Below, in pieces: positions 63,288 through 64,000 of a stretch of 64,000 bases of DNA. How positions within the stretch are numbered: the first letter of the stretch is position 1; the number at the start of each line of letters is the position of its first letter. Made by a program: the position numbers and the translations under genes. This DNA is from Flammeovirga yaeyamensis (GTDB lineage: Bacteria; Bacteroidota; Bacteroidia; Cytophagales; Flammeovirgaceae): assembly GCF_018736045.1 (NCBI RefSeq), contig NZ_CP076133.1, forward strand, positions 124,001-188,000, given 5' to 3'. Below the pieces are notes generated by a model, which searched no databases, was not told where the DNA came from, and was given only the letters and a program-made list of their open reading frames with translations.

Positions 63288-63887
63288 ATGATGTTAAAAA
63301 AACTCATTCCTCCTAAGCAGTGGCAACCTGTTGTTATTGCATTACTTGGGGCGATTGTGGGATTAACATTATATATAGCACAAACAGCTAGGGTCACATC
63401 TTATCTTTCTGATGACCCCGAGACTTGTGTCAACTGTCACGTAATGACTCCTCAATTTGAGAGTTGGAAGCACAGTTCACATAGAGAAGTTGCTACATGT
63501 AATGATTGTCACGTACCACATGACAATGTTGTATCGAAGTATGCGTTTAAAGCCAAAGATGGTCTTTATCACTCATACATGTACACCCTAAGAATGGAGC
63601 CACAGGTGATTAAAATGCATCAACCAGGTCGTGAAGTTGTACAAGCAAACTGTGTGCGCTGTCATAATGATCAGGTAACAGACGCAAAAATGTCATCTTG
63701 GGTAGCCAACCACTCTCACGATAGAACCGACAGAGCATGTTGGGAATGTCACAGAGAAGTACCTCATGGAAGAGTAAAATCTCTTTCATCTGTTGGATAT
63801 CAAATCCAAAGCCTCCCTGTACAAGGTGAGAAAAAAGATGTTATACCAACTTGGCTAAAAGACGCCTTGAAAAATAAGAAAAAATAA
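63288..63887 (+). CDS. nrfH: Cytochrome c nitrite reductase small subunit
   Basis: The 199-residue NapC/NirT-family protein has an N-terminal membrane anchor (about 12-32) and four CXXCH haem sites at C47, C71, C122 and C151. It hands electrons from menaquinol to NrfA. The start is the first of two ATG codons (MMLKK). NrfA begins 3 bases after its stop, so the two are co-transcribed. Confidence 0.93.
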   Translation: MMLKKLIPPKQWQPVVIALLGAIVGLTLYIAQTARVTSYLSDDPETCVNCHVMTPQFESWKHSSHREVATCNDCHVPHDNVVSKYAFKAKDGLYHSYMYTLRMEPQVIKMHQPGREVVQANCVRCHNDQVTDAKMSSWVANHSHDRTDRACWECHREVPHGRVKSLSSVGYQIQSLPVQGEKKDVIPTWLKDALKNKKK

Positions 63888-63890
63888 ATT

Positions 63891-64000
63891 ATGAGCTCTA
63901 AAGTTAAAAATTGGCTTTTATTTTTGGCTACAGTAACTGTAGTTGTGCTTCTAGCAATGTTAGGAAGCAATATTACGGATCGTAAATCAGAATCTCAGTT
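63891..64000 (+). CDS. nrfA: Cytochrome c nitrite reductase catalytic subunit, N-terminal part
   Basis: Truncated by the window end. The first 36 codons read MSSKVKNWLLFLATVTVVVL and then a short polar stretch, as expected for the signal anchor of NrfA, the five-haem enzyme reducing nitrite to ammonium. Identity comes mainly from its position 3 bases after nrfH. Confidence 0.75.
   Translation, partial: MSSKVKNWLLFLATVTVVVLLAMLGSNITDRKSESQ

Overview
The window looks like chromosomal DNA of a marine, gliding-type Bacteroidota, most likely a Flammeovirga-like member of the Cytophagales. The reasons are low GC, Bacteroidetes-type promoters (TTTG, about 20 bases, then TAnnTTTG), several proteins ending in type IX secretion (T9SS) sorting domains, a TonB receptor with a carboxypeptidase-like N-terminal domain, and many 'SC' lipoproteins. 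The genus is an inference from overall look only. I see no rRNA, tRNA, CRISPR array, prophage or intact insertion sequence.

Layout. 50-2535: an Rrf2-type Fe-S regulator, a PepSY-type membrane protein and a 51-residue membrane peptide. 2652-15977: a metabolic and uptake locus. Acetoacetyl-CoA synthetase faces a leftward run of sodium/solute symporter, TonB receptor, SDR reductase, KAS III-like enzyme, acyl-CoA ligase and secreted esterase. Upstream lie a 7TM-DISM histidine kinase and a divergent LytTR response regulator. Three direct repeats spaced exactly 21 bp sit in front of the symporter and look like the LytTR operator, so the locus reads as one regulated system for taking up and activating a carboxylic acid or (oligo)ester. 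A hydroxybutyrate-type substrate is one reading.

16110-28329: a small outer-membrane-type protein, an erythromycin-esterase-like fusion, and a five-gene leftward operon of surface lipoproteins (DUF4493 and PCMD type) with an outer-membrane barrel. 28440-38582: an AraC regulator, a secreted alpha-amylase with starch-binding modules, and three paralogues that carry both a lipobox and a T9SS tail. 39056-52637: housekeeping and small genes (DEAD-box helicase, MetY, YvlD-like membrane protein, serine hydrolase, DprA-like, GNAT, WYL-like protein, amidohydrolase) plus two matching candidate small RNAs. 52701-58139: an RND efflux pump fused to its TolC-like channel, with its adaptor. 58868-63011: small proteins and a large leucine-rich-repeat T9SS protein. 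The window ends in nrfH and the start of nrfA (nitrite reduction to ammonia).

Most promising for new biology: the LytTR 21-bp repeat array and its regulon; the twin small-RNA candidates; the DUF4493/PCMD operon; and the lipobox-plus-T9SS family. Functions come from recognised motifs; no database search was possible.
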